64,000 nt of DNA from Plantago ovata (GCA_028274465.1 CM051457.1:29919313-29983312), one strand, 5' to 3'. Positions 13,604-28,121 are shown, counted from the stretch's first letter. Notes: generated by a model not told the origin, from the sequence alone. Numbers and translations: made by a program.

Positions 13604-13745
13604 TAAGATGGCCAAGTGAACGGTGGTGCTGGAGTAGCACATAAGAGGTCGGGGTTCAAACCCCGACGTAGGTATAAGTGTATTTAGAATTATAAGCTGC
13701 TTGATAAAGGAGTAGTAGTTAGTTAGAAAATTTTCCTATTTGAAC
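13604..13745 (+). mobile_element. tRNA-derived SINE
   Basis: An A-box-like TGGCCAAGTG (about 13609) is followed about 45 bases later by a B-box GGTTCAAACC (13653-13662), the layout of an internal RNA polymerase III promoter. The downstream body (GTAGGTATAAG, then GGAGTAGTAGTTAG) resembles the SINE bodies at 44833-44949 and 45106-45274, so all three appear to be one family. I did not find a clear target duplication, so the ends are approximate. Confidence 0.65.
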
Positions 13746-14756
13746 TTTTTTTATTTATTAAGTTTGGATGAGGTGAAAGGGAACACGTGTGAACTTCATA
13801 CCAAAATTGTGTTAGTCTCATGTTTTTCATGAGACTCCATCACACTATAGTCCTATTAGAGTTGGTCTCTTAGTGTGATTTCATCTTATTTACCCGTTTT
13901 CTAATAATAACTATAATAAGCTTATTTGGCGACGGCCAATAGCGTGTCTAATATGAAAATTTACCTCATGTATTTTTTTTTTTTTTTTTTTAAATAAGGT
14001 GACATGTTAGCTACCCATTAGTCAGTTACCTTATCAAATAAATTTGCCAAAAAAACATTATGTTTCTTTAAAAAAATGTGGTTTATTAACTACTGCTCAC
14101 CTTGTCGTTTCCAGTCACCTTATCAATTTATTTTGCCAATATACACCTGCTAGTAACAAAGCAGTCAAGCACTCGGTCTTTCTGCAGTTAAATACCATGT
14201 AGAAACAATTATTTAATTACCGATTGTATGACATTGTTTTAGTAAAAAAGACGCCCACACTACGATGTAAGTCCACTAATTGAATATTTTTTTTACATGG
14301 ACTTTAATTAATTAAAACCCAAGCACCACTCTATAATGAAAAGTGAAAACCGTAATTGATATTTGGGCTAAGAAGTAGGTTGGGCTTAAAGCCCAAGTCT
14401 AAACTAAGAAGTGGCATTATCCATACCCGAATTCTAAAGTTGATGAGTATTGAATTGAATCCAGTCTGGATCTATCGAGTCTTGACCCGATTCTCTGTTT
14501 CTTCTATTTCTCTTGTCTTGTGCTGTGCGAATTGCGATCAATCTCTGTGAAAGGTAACGTCAGCAAGTTTTCTTTCAATTGTTCTCTACCATCTCTCGAT
14601 CTTTTGCTTCCTTCAATTTTAGGGATTGATATCTTCTTTTTACAAGGATTAATTTGATTCTGCAAACTGTTTATATCATTAGGCTTTGACTTTAATAGTT
14701 CTCTTCCCCACGCCCTGAACGCATTGCAGGATTTGAAGCTGTTTTGATTTAGCAAG
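13746..14756. other. Intergenic and 5' leader region of golgin gene
   Basis: Contains a poly-T run near 13974-13992, two related segments around TTACCTTATCAAATAAATTTGCC (14030 and 14118), and then the likely promoter and leader of the golgin gene. The stretch 14501-14750, rich in TTCT/CTCT, is the probable 5' UTR and may include a leader intron. No gene is visible. Confidence 0.45.
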
Positions 14757-17700
14757 ATGGATTTAATGTCGAAATATCAGGTGATTTATTGTCTCCGAGC
14801 TTCATTGGTGATTTAACTCAGTAAATATATTGAGTTTTTTTTTTATTTATTTGATTTTTCCTGATTAATCTCTGGTTGGTGTTTTTATTGTACCAAATCG
14901 GTTTTTGTAAGTGTTTCTAAGTCAAATTTTGTCTTTCTTTGGATGCAGGGTGTTGTTGGGCGGGTCTTTAGAAACGATAATTCGAGCTCGAATGAGGATA
15001 GGTGATTGTCCTGCATTGCTCTTAATGTTTTAAATTAGTCCTTAGAAGCTCCTATTTTGTGTATTTTACTGATCAGTCAAGTACATCACTGGTTTCGTCG
15101 GGTATTGATCAGTAGGAAAAATGTACGAACAGTTAGAGTAATTGATCTTCCAATTACGAAAAACTGCTATTGATGAAGTGAATTTATTAAACAAAGCATG
15201 AATGAAAGCCCAGGTGCTCGAGCTCAGTGCTCAGAAAAATATACAATTTTCATATTTGAAAGGGGATGAGTTAGAGAGTTAGTTACAAGGACGTGTAGTT
15301 TGTAATGTCATGGATTCATCTTTCTTATATAAGTACAAGTTGTTAAGTTTTGAAACTTGTCCATCGCTGTCTACAAAATTGGGCATGCATTGAGTTTAAT
15401 CATTGATGAGCATAAGGTACATTACTGTCTAATGGAATTGTTTTGTTAATGCAGTTTCGTTGTTGGTTATAGCTTCTCTTATCGATTACAGTAACATATA
15501 TAATTTTCTATATTGTGAAATTGGCTGGTAGTGGTACTATGATAAGTTGAAAAATTGATTTGGAAGGAAGTGAAAAACAAAGCAATATCTACAAAGGTTA
15601 TAATGTGAAGTCTGAGTAATACTCTTCTGTGAATGTTGATCTTTTGTTCTCTAATTGTTTGCCTAATGTATTGATATTAACCCTGATTCATTTTCATAGC
15701 TATGTTGAGCGCTTGCTTGATCGCATTAGCAATGGTACCCTGCCTGAAGACAGGAGGAATGCCATGGCAGAACTTCAGTCAATTGTGGCTGAAACCCGTG
15801 CTGCACAGCTAGCTTTTGGAGCAATGGGTTGGTTCTTCTTACCTTGCTTGTAACACATGTTACATCCCTTTCATTTCATCTTACTTTCATCTAACATGTT
15901 ATCATTTATTTATTCTTTGTACTCAATCCTTTTTCAGGCTTTCCAGTCCTATTGAGTGTCTTAAAGGAGGAACGGGATGATGTAGAAATGGTACTAGATT
16001 TCTGTCTACATAGTCTAAATCGTATTGTGTAACGAAATCCTTATCACACTATCCGACTATCATAACTAGAATCAGTTCAATTTCAGATGTTTGTGTAAGG
16101 AAGTAAAGTGTAAAACTGATTTAACACCTCAAGTGTTAATCTTTCCGTTGTATCCTTATGCAACAGAGTTATAAGTTGACCTATCTGTGGTGTCTTCCCT
16201 TGTGTGTGTCTCATCAATCAGTTGATGGCTTATACCGTCTTGTTTTCGTTACTTATGTATTTTCCAATGAGCTTATTAGCGGTCTTCTTTGTACAATCTT
16301 AGCCCTTAGATTCTGCCTGCTATGAATTCCTTCTTGCAGATTTTCTTGACTATAAACTTTCTTTTGTTGGGTGTGTGAAGGTTCGTGGAGCACTAGAAAC
16401 CCTTGTAAGTGCATTAAGTCCTATTGAACATGGAAAGCCATTGAAGAATGAGGTTCAGCCAGCTTTGATGAATAGTGATTTGCTTTCAAGTGAAGTAGAA
16501 AATATATCTCTTTTATTGAGTTTGCTGGTAAGATTTCCCAAATTTTCACTATTGTTGGCCGCTGTGTCACTTCTTTGTGGCTTTGCTAATTAATCATATT
16601 TTCAGGCAGAGGAGGATTTCTATGTACGATATTATACACTGCAGCTGTTGACCGCCCTTCTAACAAATTCTCCGAATAGGTAAAGTGTCATTTTATTCCA
16701 TTTTACTTAGAATTGCTATGTGCCTTTCAACAAATTCAGAGGTATGATGTGCAATCCTGTTCAGGTTACAGGAAGCTATTCTAACAATTCCCCGTGGTAT
16801 TACGAGGCTTATGGATATGCTAATGGACCGTGAGGTGTCTTTCTGGTGTACTAAATTAAAATCCTAGATTTTTTGTCATTCAGTTTCTTATGTTGACTGG
16901 AAAATATTAACTCTGCTTCAGGTTATACGCAATGAGGCCTTATTGCTTCTGACATACTTGACGCGTGAAGCTGAGGTGATTTTTTCCCTTTCAAAAGCCA
17001 TTTGAAATGCTTAGTTGATACACTCTGTTACGTGATTCTTTTATTAACCCTAATTGTTACAATTCAGGAAATTCAAAAAATTGTGGTCTTTGAAGGTGCT
17101 TTCGAGAAGATATTTAGCATCATCAAAGAAGAAGGGGGTTCTGAAGGTGGCGTTGTTGTGCAGGTTTTTGCAAACTCAAACATATCGCTTAAATCTATAG
17201 CAAGTGTTAAGCATTTATTCTTAATTTGTCTCGAATGGCCATTAAGTTGGTCTGTTAAACACCACATAAAACTATAAACATGCATAATTTTGCTGTGGGC
17301 CACAGATATATATACATCTTCAGTTTTTTTTTCTTTTTTTTCATATGACAAGGACCTCATCATTTTCTTGATTTTAATTCCCTCTCTGGTTTAGGAGGAT
17401 CTGTTCATGCAGTCAGTTTTCTTGTATGCACATACCAATTTTTCTGCATCTTTTGTTTTCAATAATTATTGAGTCCACACCAAAAGCTCTTTCTAGTGAG
17501 TACTCAGTACCAGTATTTTAGCAGAAAGAATGACCTTTTAATTTTCTGCCTTCTGTTGCTGTAAACAGGATTGCCTGGAACTCTTAAATAATATTATCCG
17601 GAACAATGCCTCAAATCAGGTTTTTGTTGATCTCATTATTTATTTGTCAAGTTTTATTTTGCTTTCGTACGAATAGTCTTAACTATGTCTAACTGAATTG

Positions 17701-20700
17701 GCAAAATGGTACTTAGATATTGCTCAGGGAGACGATGGGTTTCGATCCATTGATATCAATTTTGAAGCTCAGAGGAAGCTCGTATAAATTCACACAGCAG
17801 AAGGTTATACATAAAATAATTTAGAAGTTCTAGTCTTGATGACTATTCATTAACTCTGTCTAATTTTTGTATTCTGTGTTTTTGTTTATTTCTTCTTTCA
17901 ACTGACTGCCAGTAGACAATAAATCTGCTCGGTGTGTTGGAGACCATTAATTTGCTTCTGCAAGGAGGTCCACAAAGTGATCAGGGAAAAGATAATAACA
18001 GTTCAGCAAATAAAATAGTCTTGGTACAGGTTTGTGTTAAAACTCCAAAACCTTGATTCTAAAGAGCAGACGTTAAAGAATCCTACCTCTGATCGAATTT
18101 TGTACTTTTTGGTTATAGCGTTAAAATTTAATTTTAGTTGTATCCTGGTTTTCTGACTACTTTAAATTTCAATGTTTGTAGAAGAAGGTATTTGATCATC
18201 TCTTAATGCTGGGAGTTGAAAGCCAATGGGCTCCTGTTGCAGTTCGCTGTACAGTAAGATGACTAAATTCTTAACTCATTTATGTTTCTACTTTCTAGTA
18301 TTATAATTGTCCTTTGTTTCATCATCCATTCCATCAATGTAAGGAAAGAAAGCAGTCCTTGATCAGTGCTGAACTTAGTTAAAACAATCCTTGGAGTGAA
18401 GCATCTTGTTTCCGTTTTGTGAATGTTTGGATGGTACTGCACAAAGATCGCACAATCTTTTGATCTTTTCGTCCTATGCGGGAACTTTTAAATTGAAAAT
18501 TAAAAAGTCCATTTCATGGTTGTCAGGAAGAATTGAAAATATTTATAGATTCTAAATTCCTTATACATCACCCTTCTGTTTTCAAGTCTACCTCTTTTGG
18601 AATCCAATTATCATTTGTTGAAATCTCATCTGTAAGAAAAAATGCATTTTTGCCACACCCCTCTATTGCCCTACAACCGCCTGTGGTGATTATTCATCCT
18701 GTGAAAGGCATTCCATTTAATGAGGTGTTGAAGATTCTCTTGAAGTTTGTGATGTTCATCGTTGAATGTTAAACAATTTTAGGCTCTTCGCTGCATTGGT
18801 GATCTGGTTGTCAATAATCCTAAGAATCGTGATACTCTTGCCAGTAAAGTACTGGGGGAGGAGCCACATGTTGAGCCTGCCCTGAATTCCATCCTCAGGA
18901 TTATCTTGCGTACTCCTAGCATTCAAGAGTTTGTCTCAGCAGACTATGTGTTTCAGAGTTTTTGTGAGGTATGTATAACTGTGCTCGTTTTTCTTTTTCT
19001 CTTTCATATGAAAAACTATCTTATTTACTCTGTATCTGATGGTGTTTATTTGAAACTTTCTTTGTTTTGGGTGTCTTTTCACGTGCCCACAGAATTTATT
19101 TTTTTTGTTGCAGTTTCTGTTTTCACTCTAATTATGTTTCCTTCAATAGAAAAATCCTGATGGGCAAACCATGTTGGCATCAACCTTGAATCCTCAACCA
19201 TACTCCACTATCAATGCACCATTTGAGGAAGATATCCACATGTCATTTGGAAGGTACTTTTGGTTCCAATTCTTTGATGGATTCTTGCCCTTCAAGACAT
19301 TTCGTTAAATTATAAAAATGTAAATTGCAGTATGCTATTACATGGACTAGCACAGGGTGAAACAGATGGTGATCTTGAGGTATGCTGATTTTCGTATGAT
19401 GATGTGGCTGATAATACATTTAATGCTTTTTTGTGTCGGGAAGTATGAAAGTGAAGTGACGGGCCTTAATGATGATAATATAAAGTACTTGAAAACACTT
19501 TGTAACTCTGTCTCACCTTATTTTACCCTTTGAAGTTCAGTACAATCCCCGCTGCATGTTTATGTTAGTGAATTTCCATGTGGTTCACTAGTGTTTGACT
19601 CGTTAAAATTATTTTATTCAACATAAACAATATGGGTACTGAGTCATAACTAGTAAAGTTCATACATGGCCAAAGCTTTACTTTCCATTGATAAAAACTT
19701 TGTCCCCAGTCAGCTACTTGATGAAAAAGTGCATAGGTTTGCAAACTGCCTGTTTACCATCTACATAATGACTTCTATGGGAGTCGGTGCATACTAATGG
19801 GGTTTCCAGGGACACATGTGCTTTCTTCTCCAATGTACACCCTTGAGAAAAATGTACGAGATTGGTCCTTATATTTGTAATTCGTGTTATTGATTTGCGT
19901 TTCACAAGATCAAACCTATAGAAAAGGTCACTACCTGAGTGTGCATCTACCTTGCCATGCTCAATTAACTGGATTTTTATCTATCTTGCAATAGCACAGT
20001 AAGTTTCCTCTCTTTGTTGTAATTTATTTATTTTAATTTTGCAGACTTGTTGCAGAGCTGCAAGTGTCCTGGCTCATGTTTTGAAGGATAACAACCATTG
20101 CAAGGAAAGGGTACGCAGTTGCAATTTCATTTTGTGTGTATAGCGATCCTTTAATTTCAGTCAGAAACATGTCCTTGATTGTTGAAGTGAAATTTTGATT
20201 CATCGTATTAATCAATTTACATAAATAGTTCGAAAATCCAGTTCATTCACCTACTTCTTAGCATGCAATGGTCATTCCTGCAGGTTCTTAAAATTGTGCT
20301 TGAAACACCTGCTTCGTCATTGGGAGGCACAGAGCCTTTATTGCACCGTATGGTGAAGTACTTAGCACTTGCCTCTTCTATGAGAAGCAAAGATGGGAAA
20401 GGAAGTGCATCTGTATCTACATATGTACAACCAGTTATTCTAAAGCTGCTGATCATTTGGCTCTCTGATTGTCCAAATGCTGTCCAGTGTTTCCTCGATT
20501 CACGTCCTCATCTCACATATTTGCTTGAGTTAATCTCAAACCAAACCGTCAGTGTATGTGTAAGGGGATTGGCAGCTGTACTACTAGGCGAGTGTGTCAT
20601 ATATAATAAAACTTCTGAAAGTGGAAAGGATGCTTACTCCATTGTAGATGCAACAAGCCAAAAGGTTGGATTTACATCATACTTTCTAAAGTTTGATGAA

Positions 20701-22230
20701 ATGCAGAAAAGCTTAGTTTTTACCTCTGCAAGGCCTGCTCTAGCACGTAAGCCCATGACTAGATCTAATGCTGCTAGTATGTCTGATATTGAGGATGTTG
20801 ATGACAATGAGTCAAGTGATCAGCAAAATGAGGATCATCCTATGCTGGGAATGGTGTTAGATTCGCAGTTTATTTTCTTTGTTAAGGATTTAGAGGCAAA
20901 GATTAGAGAACAAATTATAGAGATTTACAGTCGTCCGAAGAGTCAGGTGGCTGTCGTCCCAGCAGAACTCGAGCAGAGCAGTGGAGAAAGTGATGGAGAG
21001 TACATCAAACGGTTAAAAAGATTTGTGGAAAAGCAATGCCTTGAGATACAGGTACTTTATTATGGAAATACTTTGTAGATTATCGAAGATAGTAATATCA
21101 TTTTGTTGGCAAAATATGGAAAGTCCCCCCACTATTAGGTCGTCATATTCTACAGTTGAAAATAAAATAAGTTACTGTGTCCTGATAGACTGATACAATA
21201 TCCCTTTATTTTTTAAGATGTGATATTCCATGCTCAGTTATCTAACTAAATATAAACATGAGTGAGCATTTGGGTTCAGCATGTAGAACCATAGCATTCA
21301 ATTGGCTGTTGTGGATGTCTTGTGTTGCATGATTTCATAATTGGGCAATTAACATTATATACACTCATTACTTTTTTATATTTTGGTTCCACATGTTATT
21401 TACATCATGAAAGTCTGTTGATTTCTAACTCATATCCTATAACTTTTTTGCAACTCTTACACAGACCGGACTAGGCTAGAAATTAGTATAATGACAGTCC
21501 TAGGCCCATTTTGCATTACATTTTGCTATATGCAGTATAAATGTGTTCTTTAACTGCTTGTGTTGGCTATACTGAATTGATGGGACTTGAAACAAATATG
21601 AAAATCTGGCGATTTGTTTTCTTTTATTTTAACTCATGTAATTTATTTTTTATTTTTTATTTTTTGAAGGACCTCTTGAGTCGGAATGCTACTCTAGCTG
21701 AGGACCTGTCAAAGACAGGTGGGAGTGGTTCATCCCAGCTTCACCGTGGAACTAGCATGGGCTCAGAAAGAGTTCAAGTTGAGACTCTCCGAAGAGATTT
21801 CCACGAGATTTCTCAACGGCTGGAAACCATCAAGGCAGAGAAAGCCAGACTTGAAGAGGAAGTTTCAGCAAATCGAGATTTAGCTAGTAAACTCGAATCT
21901 GACCTCAGAAGCCTTTCTGATGCATACAATAGCCTGGAACAAGTTAACTTTCAGCTAGAACGTGAAGTAAAAGCACTGAAAATTGGTGGAGCTGTGCCCA
22001 TTCCTAATATTGAGGCGATAAAGGCTGAAGCTAGGGAAGAAGCTCAGCAGGAGAGCGAAGGCGAATTGAATGATTTGCTTGTTTGCCTTGGCCAAGAGCA
22101 GAGCAAGGTGGAGCGGCTAAGTGCAAGACTAATGGAGTTGGGAGAGGATGTCGATAAACTGCTGGAAGACATTGGAGATGATACGGAACTTCAGGGAGGT
22201 GACGAGGAAGATGATGAAGAAGAAGATTGA
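14757..22230 (+). CDS. GC6: Golgin candidate 6, p115/Uso1-like vesicle tethering factor
   Basis: Nineteen exons: 14757-14780, 14949-15001, 15700-15827, 15938-15990, 16381-16527, 16606-16679, 16765-16834, 16922-16975, 17068-17163, 17569-17619, 17717-17803, 17916-18029, 18182-18253, 18783-18968, 19150-19253, 19331-19379, 20045-20110, 20284-21051 and 21670-22230. They total 2757 nt and 918 residues in one frame. p115 family proteins tether vesicles at the cis-Golgi/ER exit sites; the Arabidopsis member (GC6, also MAG4) acts in ER-to-Golgi export of storage proteins. The first ~730 residues are helical armadillo-like repeats (Uso1/p115 head), including YVERLLDRISNGTLPEDRR and NNPKNRDTLASKVLGEEP. 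The last exon is a coiled coil (VETLRRDFHEISQRLETIKAEK) ending in an acidic tail of Asp/Glu, as in p115. Length is close to the family norm. All introns read as GT-AG. Identification rests on remembered family sequence. Confidence 0.95.
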
Positions 22231-23384
22231 TCTTCTTGCTGAGCTGTGTTACTGATCTCTCATATTTATTTAGCTTGTGTTTCAGTGAAAGTACTAATCG
22301 CCGCCTCTGTACATTGCTTGTTAATTGTACAGTGTTCCTCTTGTCCTGTTGGAAATTCTGAATGAGCTAAAGCATTTCCTTTTAGAGCTCTACTATTAAT
22401 GTTATCACACATGTTCTTGGACTGTAGTTTGTGAAATCATCTTAAAACAATGAGAATGCATCGGACTTTCCATGTTTGTCTATTCGAATGTGAAGAGCAA
22501 TGCATATAGAAATTCGGACCACATGCATTCTCATTGCTCAACTAGATGACCCCTACTGAATTCTCATTAGAATTTCTTCATGCATTACTCCCGAAGAGCA
22601 ATGGAAGCCATTTCTCAACTCTTTGCTAATACTGACCCTTACTGATTTTAGTAGTAATTCTATTAACATGAGATAGAAATTTCATGATCCCGCCCTGCAT
22701 CTCTTTTATTTTCAGTGTAGAAATGTAGAATCAACAAGTGTGAAAACGGAGGGAGTAGTTTATTTTGCTACACAGCGTGAAGTTTTGGCAATTGGCAATT
22801 TTTAACCTTTTGCTCGCATCATAATTTCATTCTCCAATGAGTAATCAGGTTGTAACCTATTAATTAGAAACTCTTTCACGCTTAGCTCAAATGCTACCCA
22901 AGCATAATATATTCATTTATTTCCTTAAAAGAACTCAAAAACTATTCAAGTAGAAGTTCATCTCTTTTTTTCTCTTCACTTGATAGTTGATACAGAAAGA
23001 CAGTTACAAAAATGCAAACTCAAATGGACTTGAGGTTCACAATACCATCAACTCACAAGAACTACAGCCTCCTGATTGTAGTTATATAAACTACAACTAC
23101 TTTTTACAATAATATGCTCAGATGATCACTCAAAATTCGACGTCTCAACCCTAGGTAAGATATTCATATATCACACTGGTTGAATTTAGCTTGCTGAATG
23201 GTGGACGCATCCATACGCAGTCGAGATCTCTAGACTTAAAGACGTTAAATAAACCTCTATAAGTATTCCAGGTCCACCTAACCCTTAATACAGATGCCAA
23301 TCCAGGAATTTGGATGTGCGAATTTAACAAATCAAGGAATATTGAGTGAACAATAAATTAGGTTAATAATATAATCCACCACTT
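22231..23384. other. Convergent intergenic region between golgin and glycosyltransferase
   Basis: Holds the 3' ends of both flanking genes, which face each other. An isolated ACGGAGGGAGTA at about 22747 looks like one Stowaway-type MITE end, but I found no partner end. Nothing else is recognisable. Confidence 0.5.
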
Positions 23385-26300
23385 TCATGGTACTGTGATC
23401 TCACCTTCCCCGCATAAACCCACATCAAGGACCAAACTTCTCTTCCTTGAGCTCATGACCCGGCAACAGTTTCTCCTCGGTGACTGAGGGAAAAAAAAAA
23501 AAAAAATAATCAAATCAATTTCAGTTAAACCAAAGAAACTGAATTATTCACATTTAACATTAGTATACTAATCAAGTTGACAGTTTCTATGTTTGTTCAT
23601 TAAGGCCAATACTATGTTGAGAGATTCTTAATCTGTCCAAAACATCTTGATTTAACTAATCAGAAAGTTGACCATTCCTAAATGAACTTATTGGCATTAA
23701 ATGTAGTACTACATCTGTAGCCTCAGTAAGTATAAAAGGCTATATTTAACTGCACACCCCTGTGTTTTCATCAAATTTTTGCTTAGCGATTTTAAAGAAC
23801 AATGCAGCAAGCTACAAGAGATCCTTCATCCTTTCACATATATTATGAGATATATAAAGAAGAGAAAAAGACTTAATTTTGCTTACCCTATCCCACAAAT
23901 GTGGATCAGGTCGCTTATGCACCTCCACTGTGTCGATTTCAGCAGGGTCAGCCATCTTCCATCGGCATTCAGGTTGAGCAACACGATGTCGAGTGTAGGC
24001 ACTGACTGTTCGATTTCTAAAAGTCTCCATTCTCACATTCGACATATAAAAAACAAAAGGCTTCTGACAAGGGTTCCTCATAACTGGCCTTGTGTTAAAT
24101 GCGTACGCCTTGTAATCAGCTTTTCTATACCAGTTCAGGAATGTCCTCGATGGCATTTCAATCTCTCGAGGCGACAAGACCCCACGAAATACCTGAACTG
24201 CGAATCCCCAAGAAACTGATATAGTCCAATCATTTGTTTTGTGGTAACAAATGGATTGCTGCATCAAAGCAGCTGAATCAATCTGCATGGGGATTTTCAA
24301 CCGTTGTAGAGCCTGAACACGAGTGACATTGGGAAATATTGGTTCTACCACGTCGAGGTGGTGCAGAGAGACTAACGGTGCAGTCGGGTGTGATGCAAGG
24401 AGTCCAAACAAATTCCCGTAAACATCGTACTGCAGTGATCAACAATATATACTGTTTAGAATTCAATATAAAACTTACAAAAACTATAATTAAACAGTGC
24501 AACATAAAACCAAATGGATAATAATTCCGAACACTTCACACCAAAGAGTAGAAAAAGTTCCCCCCTTTTCGCACCTAAACAAAAGGTTGTAATCTCAAAA
24601 CGTCTAAAGTCACTCACAATGTTCTTTGCACTGCATTTCTGGGAAATCCTGGAATGTTTCAGAAAAACTATTAAGAATCTTAAACACTAAAATTTGAAAA
24701 CGAAACTTTAGCTCGTGCTTTCAGCCTTCATAGCCAACAGTTCTTTTTCTTTGTTTCTTTCCTTTCATTCTTTCTCGTTCTTTATTTTCAAATTTTAATG
24801 TTTATTGCATTAAACAATTACAACTAGCAGTTCATATCCAAAAAATATTTTTAACCAAGGCATGTGGGGCTTCAAAAGACAAGATGTTTTAATGATTTGT
24901 ACACTCCACATTGACTACTCTGTTCTGTTCAAACCAACATGAAACAGGCAACACCATTGAATACAATCAATTATTTACTAGGGCCTGCATTATTTGAATG
25001 CACCTGACCCCATTGAATTTTCTAATCTGTTAGAGACCCACCTGTTAAAGTCCAACTTTTTGGTGCACAATGTGTGGAAACCTGTGAGTATTGTCTACTA
25101 GATTCATCTATTAGTGCACCCCCCCCCTCTTGAAATTTATTCTCTATTTTTGGTTATACTTCCCAAAGTAACTACTAATATAAATTTTACCAAGTGGGTA
25201 TAATATAAGTGATGATGAAGTTTATAGTATAAAAAGGAAAATGTGAAATGTCCTAGACCCTTTGCAGAACTAGAACCATTCAAGCAGTTGATCAAGAAAC
25301 TTCACTGTTTAGGTCAATAACTTGAATGGCAAACAGAGAAGTAGTCTTGGAACAATGGCAAGTTGTTAGCCCATGGCTTTTGCCCCTTTCTTTGGCCACA
25401 CTAATAATGCAATTGCAAAGTATTTAACTTGTACTACTACACAACAAAAACAAGACCCAATAAGCCAATTAGCTCAAAACCTTCTCAGAGATCTCCATAG
25501 ATTCCAAACACTATCTACCAAATACCATGTCAATTTGAAAGCAAAAGCAACTAAACATCCAACAATGAGCAAAACAATGCAAACCCAGAAAGTAAACGAA
25601 ACAAGACAACATCACAACTCACCTGGTGAAAGCCGACTTCTTTGGTGAGCGGAACTCCAAGCTCAGCCATACAAGCTTGCATCCTATCATCAGACCCATA
25701 CAATGCAGGATACCTCTGTATACACTCATCCTGCATCTTCTCCAACGCCTTAGCCAACGGATAACTAATCGCAAACCCTCCCCCGCCAAACGCCATCGAA
25801 TACGAAAAATAAATGTTCTGCAAATGACTCTCACTCGAGCTCCCAATGTAATAATACTGATTATGATCATACTTATTCAAAACCCTCAACAAATTCTCCG
25901 TCACGAAAACCGTGTCATCATCCCCCATCACAAACCACCTCACACCCTCCATCCCACCCAACCTCAACGTCTCGGAAACAATCCTCGAAATCCTAATAGC
26001 CGAACGATGCCCCTTCCGGTTCTTATACGAAAACCGCGAGGTATCACCGGAGATTCTGAGCTCCGGGAGCATCCTAGTCTCATTCCTATAAGTCCTAACA
26101 CTCTTATCAAGCCAAACAATGCCCCTCATTTTATCTTGTGGCTTCCACCAGAGCTTTATATACTCTTTCCTTCTACCCCAAAACCTAGCTGAAGCAGCAA
26201 CACCAAAAACCACATGCTCTAATCCAGTTCCATAAAAACTACCCACCAATTGCTTCAACGGCGCCGTTTCATTAACAACAACAGGTTTAGCAGCAATTTC

Positions 26301-26573
26301 AACATAATTGTTACTATTACTATTATCAGCACTGGTAATGCGTTGAGTGACAAATGCATCGTCGTCACAAGAGGCGGCGTGAGTAGAAGAAAGTAACTTG
26401 AGTGTGTAAACGACATAAGTAGCTGAAACGAAAAGAATTAGCCATACCATTAGCTTGGGCAGAGCAGGCCTGGTGTTGTGATGCTGAGCCGATGAAGGCG
26501 TGTTCGGTGCAGCCGATGAAGTTCTCATCGAATCCCAGATGATTTTTTCAGGGTTTGTTTGGAAAGATTTCAT
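23385..26573 (-). CDS. DUF604 / fringe-like (GT31) glycosyltransferase, type II membrane protein
   Basis: Three exons read on the minus strand: 26573-25623, 24429-23887 and 23483-23385. They total 1593 nt and 530 residues in frame, with GT-AG introns at both junctions. After a short cytosolic N-terminus, one hydrophobic segment at about 41-61 (LMVWLILFVSATYVVYTLKLL region) acts as a Golgi signal anchor. The luminal part has WFVMGDDDTVF with the metal/sugar-nucleotide DDD at residues 218-220, then YYIGSSSES, FGGGGFAISYPLA and GSDDRMQACMAELGVPLT, all hallmarks of plant DUF604/beta-1,3-glycosyltransferase-like proteins. The end carries CRWKMADP and PDPHLWDRSPRRNCC, family signatures that fix the small last exon. 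Acceptor and product are unknown for most members. Exon 2 alone would read on to a stop at 23812, but the family C-terminus supports splicing at 23887. Confidence 0.92.
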
Positions 26574-28119
26574 CTTTGAGACATTTCGGTTGAGTTTGAG
26601 AAAAACCCAGCTGGGAAAATTGACAAGAAAGACAAAATGGTAAAATGGGAAATGTAATTTAATGGTGGTGTTGGATTTTTATGGTTTTTTGGTTGAGATG
26701 GGAAAGGTACTATACAGCAGATCTGAGAGTCATTTGATTAGAAGGAAACTGAAAGGAGAGAGGAGAAGAATTTGTAAAAGTAATCTAGTCTAGAGGAAAA
26801 GGGCAAAATGAGTAATAATTCAAGAAGATGTTGAGCATGCACAGGTGCCAGGTTGCAACAAGCCACAAGAACCCACTCTTGTGTTCAATTTATACTTAGT
26901 GGTTGTGTATTTATGACACTTGGTAGCAGAATATTTGTGGGCGGTTCACATCATTGATTTAGTTGAGTTTCATCGACTTAATTTATGCCGAAATTGCGTC
27001 GAGGTCACCCCCAACTTTTTTTGTCATTCGTGGGTAACTTGCAATTGCAGTTTAAAATGGGAACCAAAATCTAACATTTAGGGGCGGAGACATGTATACA
27101 TAATTCTGCCCTACATCACCTTAAATTGCACAAAGCTCTGACATTAATAATTTTAGTTCTGACTATATCACTAGCCATATCTTAATTGCTATATTTTGTG
27201 GTAAATTTCAAAATCAATACATACTATTGAGTAAAATATATTTGTGCTATATTATGTGTTATTTAACCTTTATAATATAATAATTCAAAAACTACTTTAT
27301 AATAAAATTATATTTGTGAAGAAACTTAATAAAATTTATGCATATACTATATTATATGCTATTAATACTATGCGCTTTTAGACGCTCACGCTTTCATATT
27401 TTTTTAATTATGACGATTTTGCGTTCACGCTTAAGTCCACGTCCTCGCTCGCGAATGCACTCCAAGTGCTCTAAATTCTGTTAGAGCCGAGAAGCTTTTT
27501 CTTGAACAAGAGTTTGAGACAAGGACAAGTAGGAATACAAAATTAAATGCAAGTATATTTATGAATATACGACAAACAAAAGAACTTACAGAATAGAGTT
27601 GATTCAATCACAAAGTCCTTCCTTGCGCACTATAGGAATGAAATGAACCACATACAGATTGCAACAGCCGTTGGACATCCATCAACTCCTCAAAATAGTA
27701 AAAACAACAATAAATGGGAAGTAGAGTAGAGTCGATAGTTGGACTATCTCTCCTTAAGACAAATACTTGCCCCGCTTGTGGTGCTTACGGAATTTCGGCA
27801 ATCTGTCTTCCAGGATAATACTACTCTAAGACAACTAAGGAACACTCCAATAGTCGAATCTGGCGAACTTACTTTGAGTATGATAGAGTGCAAAGAGAAA
27901 GCACATGAAAAGAGAAGTATCAAATGCATTGGATGTGTGTTTGGGAATGAACCCTACTCCCATATTTATACTTCTCAAAGGCTTCAATGAAGGAGTATGA
28001 AATCCCTTCAAAAGGTCACAATGAATGGTAGCAAACCATTCAACAAAATGCTAATAGGTGTGAAAATCTCGCCTTCTGTAAATAACTGGATACCAATGAG
28101 TTTCATCAAAACTCTTCAC
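26574..28119. other. Intergenic region upstream of the glycosyltransferase
   Basis: The first few hundred bases are the presumed promoter and leader of the minus-strand glycosyltransferase. A lone AGGGGCGGAGACATG at about 27081 resembles one hAT terminus without a matching partner. The rest shows no gene or complete element. Confidence 0.45.
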
Positions 28120-28121
28120 AA

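Noticed and set aside
22744-22760. Stowaway-like end ACGGAGGGAGTAG
   Set aside because: No inverted partner or TA-flanked second end was found nearby.
23812-24411. Single-exon reading of glycosyltransferase exon 2 to a stop at 23812
   Set aside because: The last 25 codons have no family similarity, whereas splicing at 23887 to 23483 restores the known SPRRNCC ending.
25626-26192. 188-codon plus-strand frame
   Set aside because: It is the antisense shadow of glycosyltransferase exon 1, which has clear family motifs.
27081-27100. hAT-like terminus AGGGGCGGAGACATG
   Set aside because: No matching opposite end or 8-bp duplication within reach.
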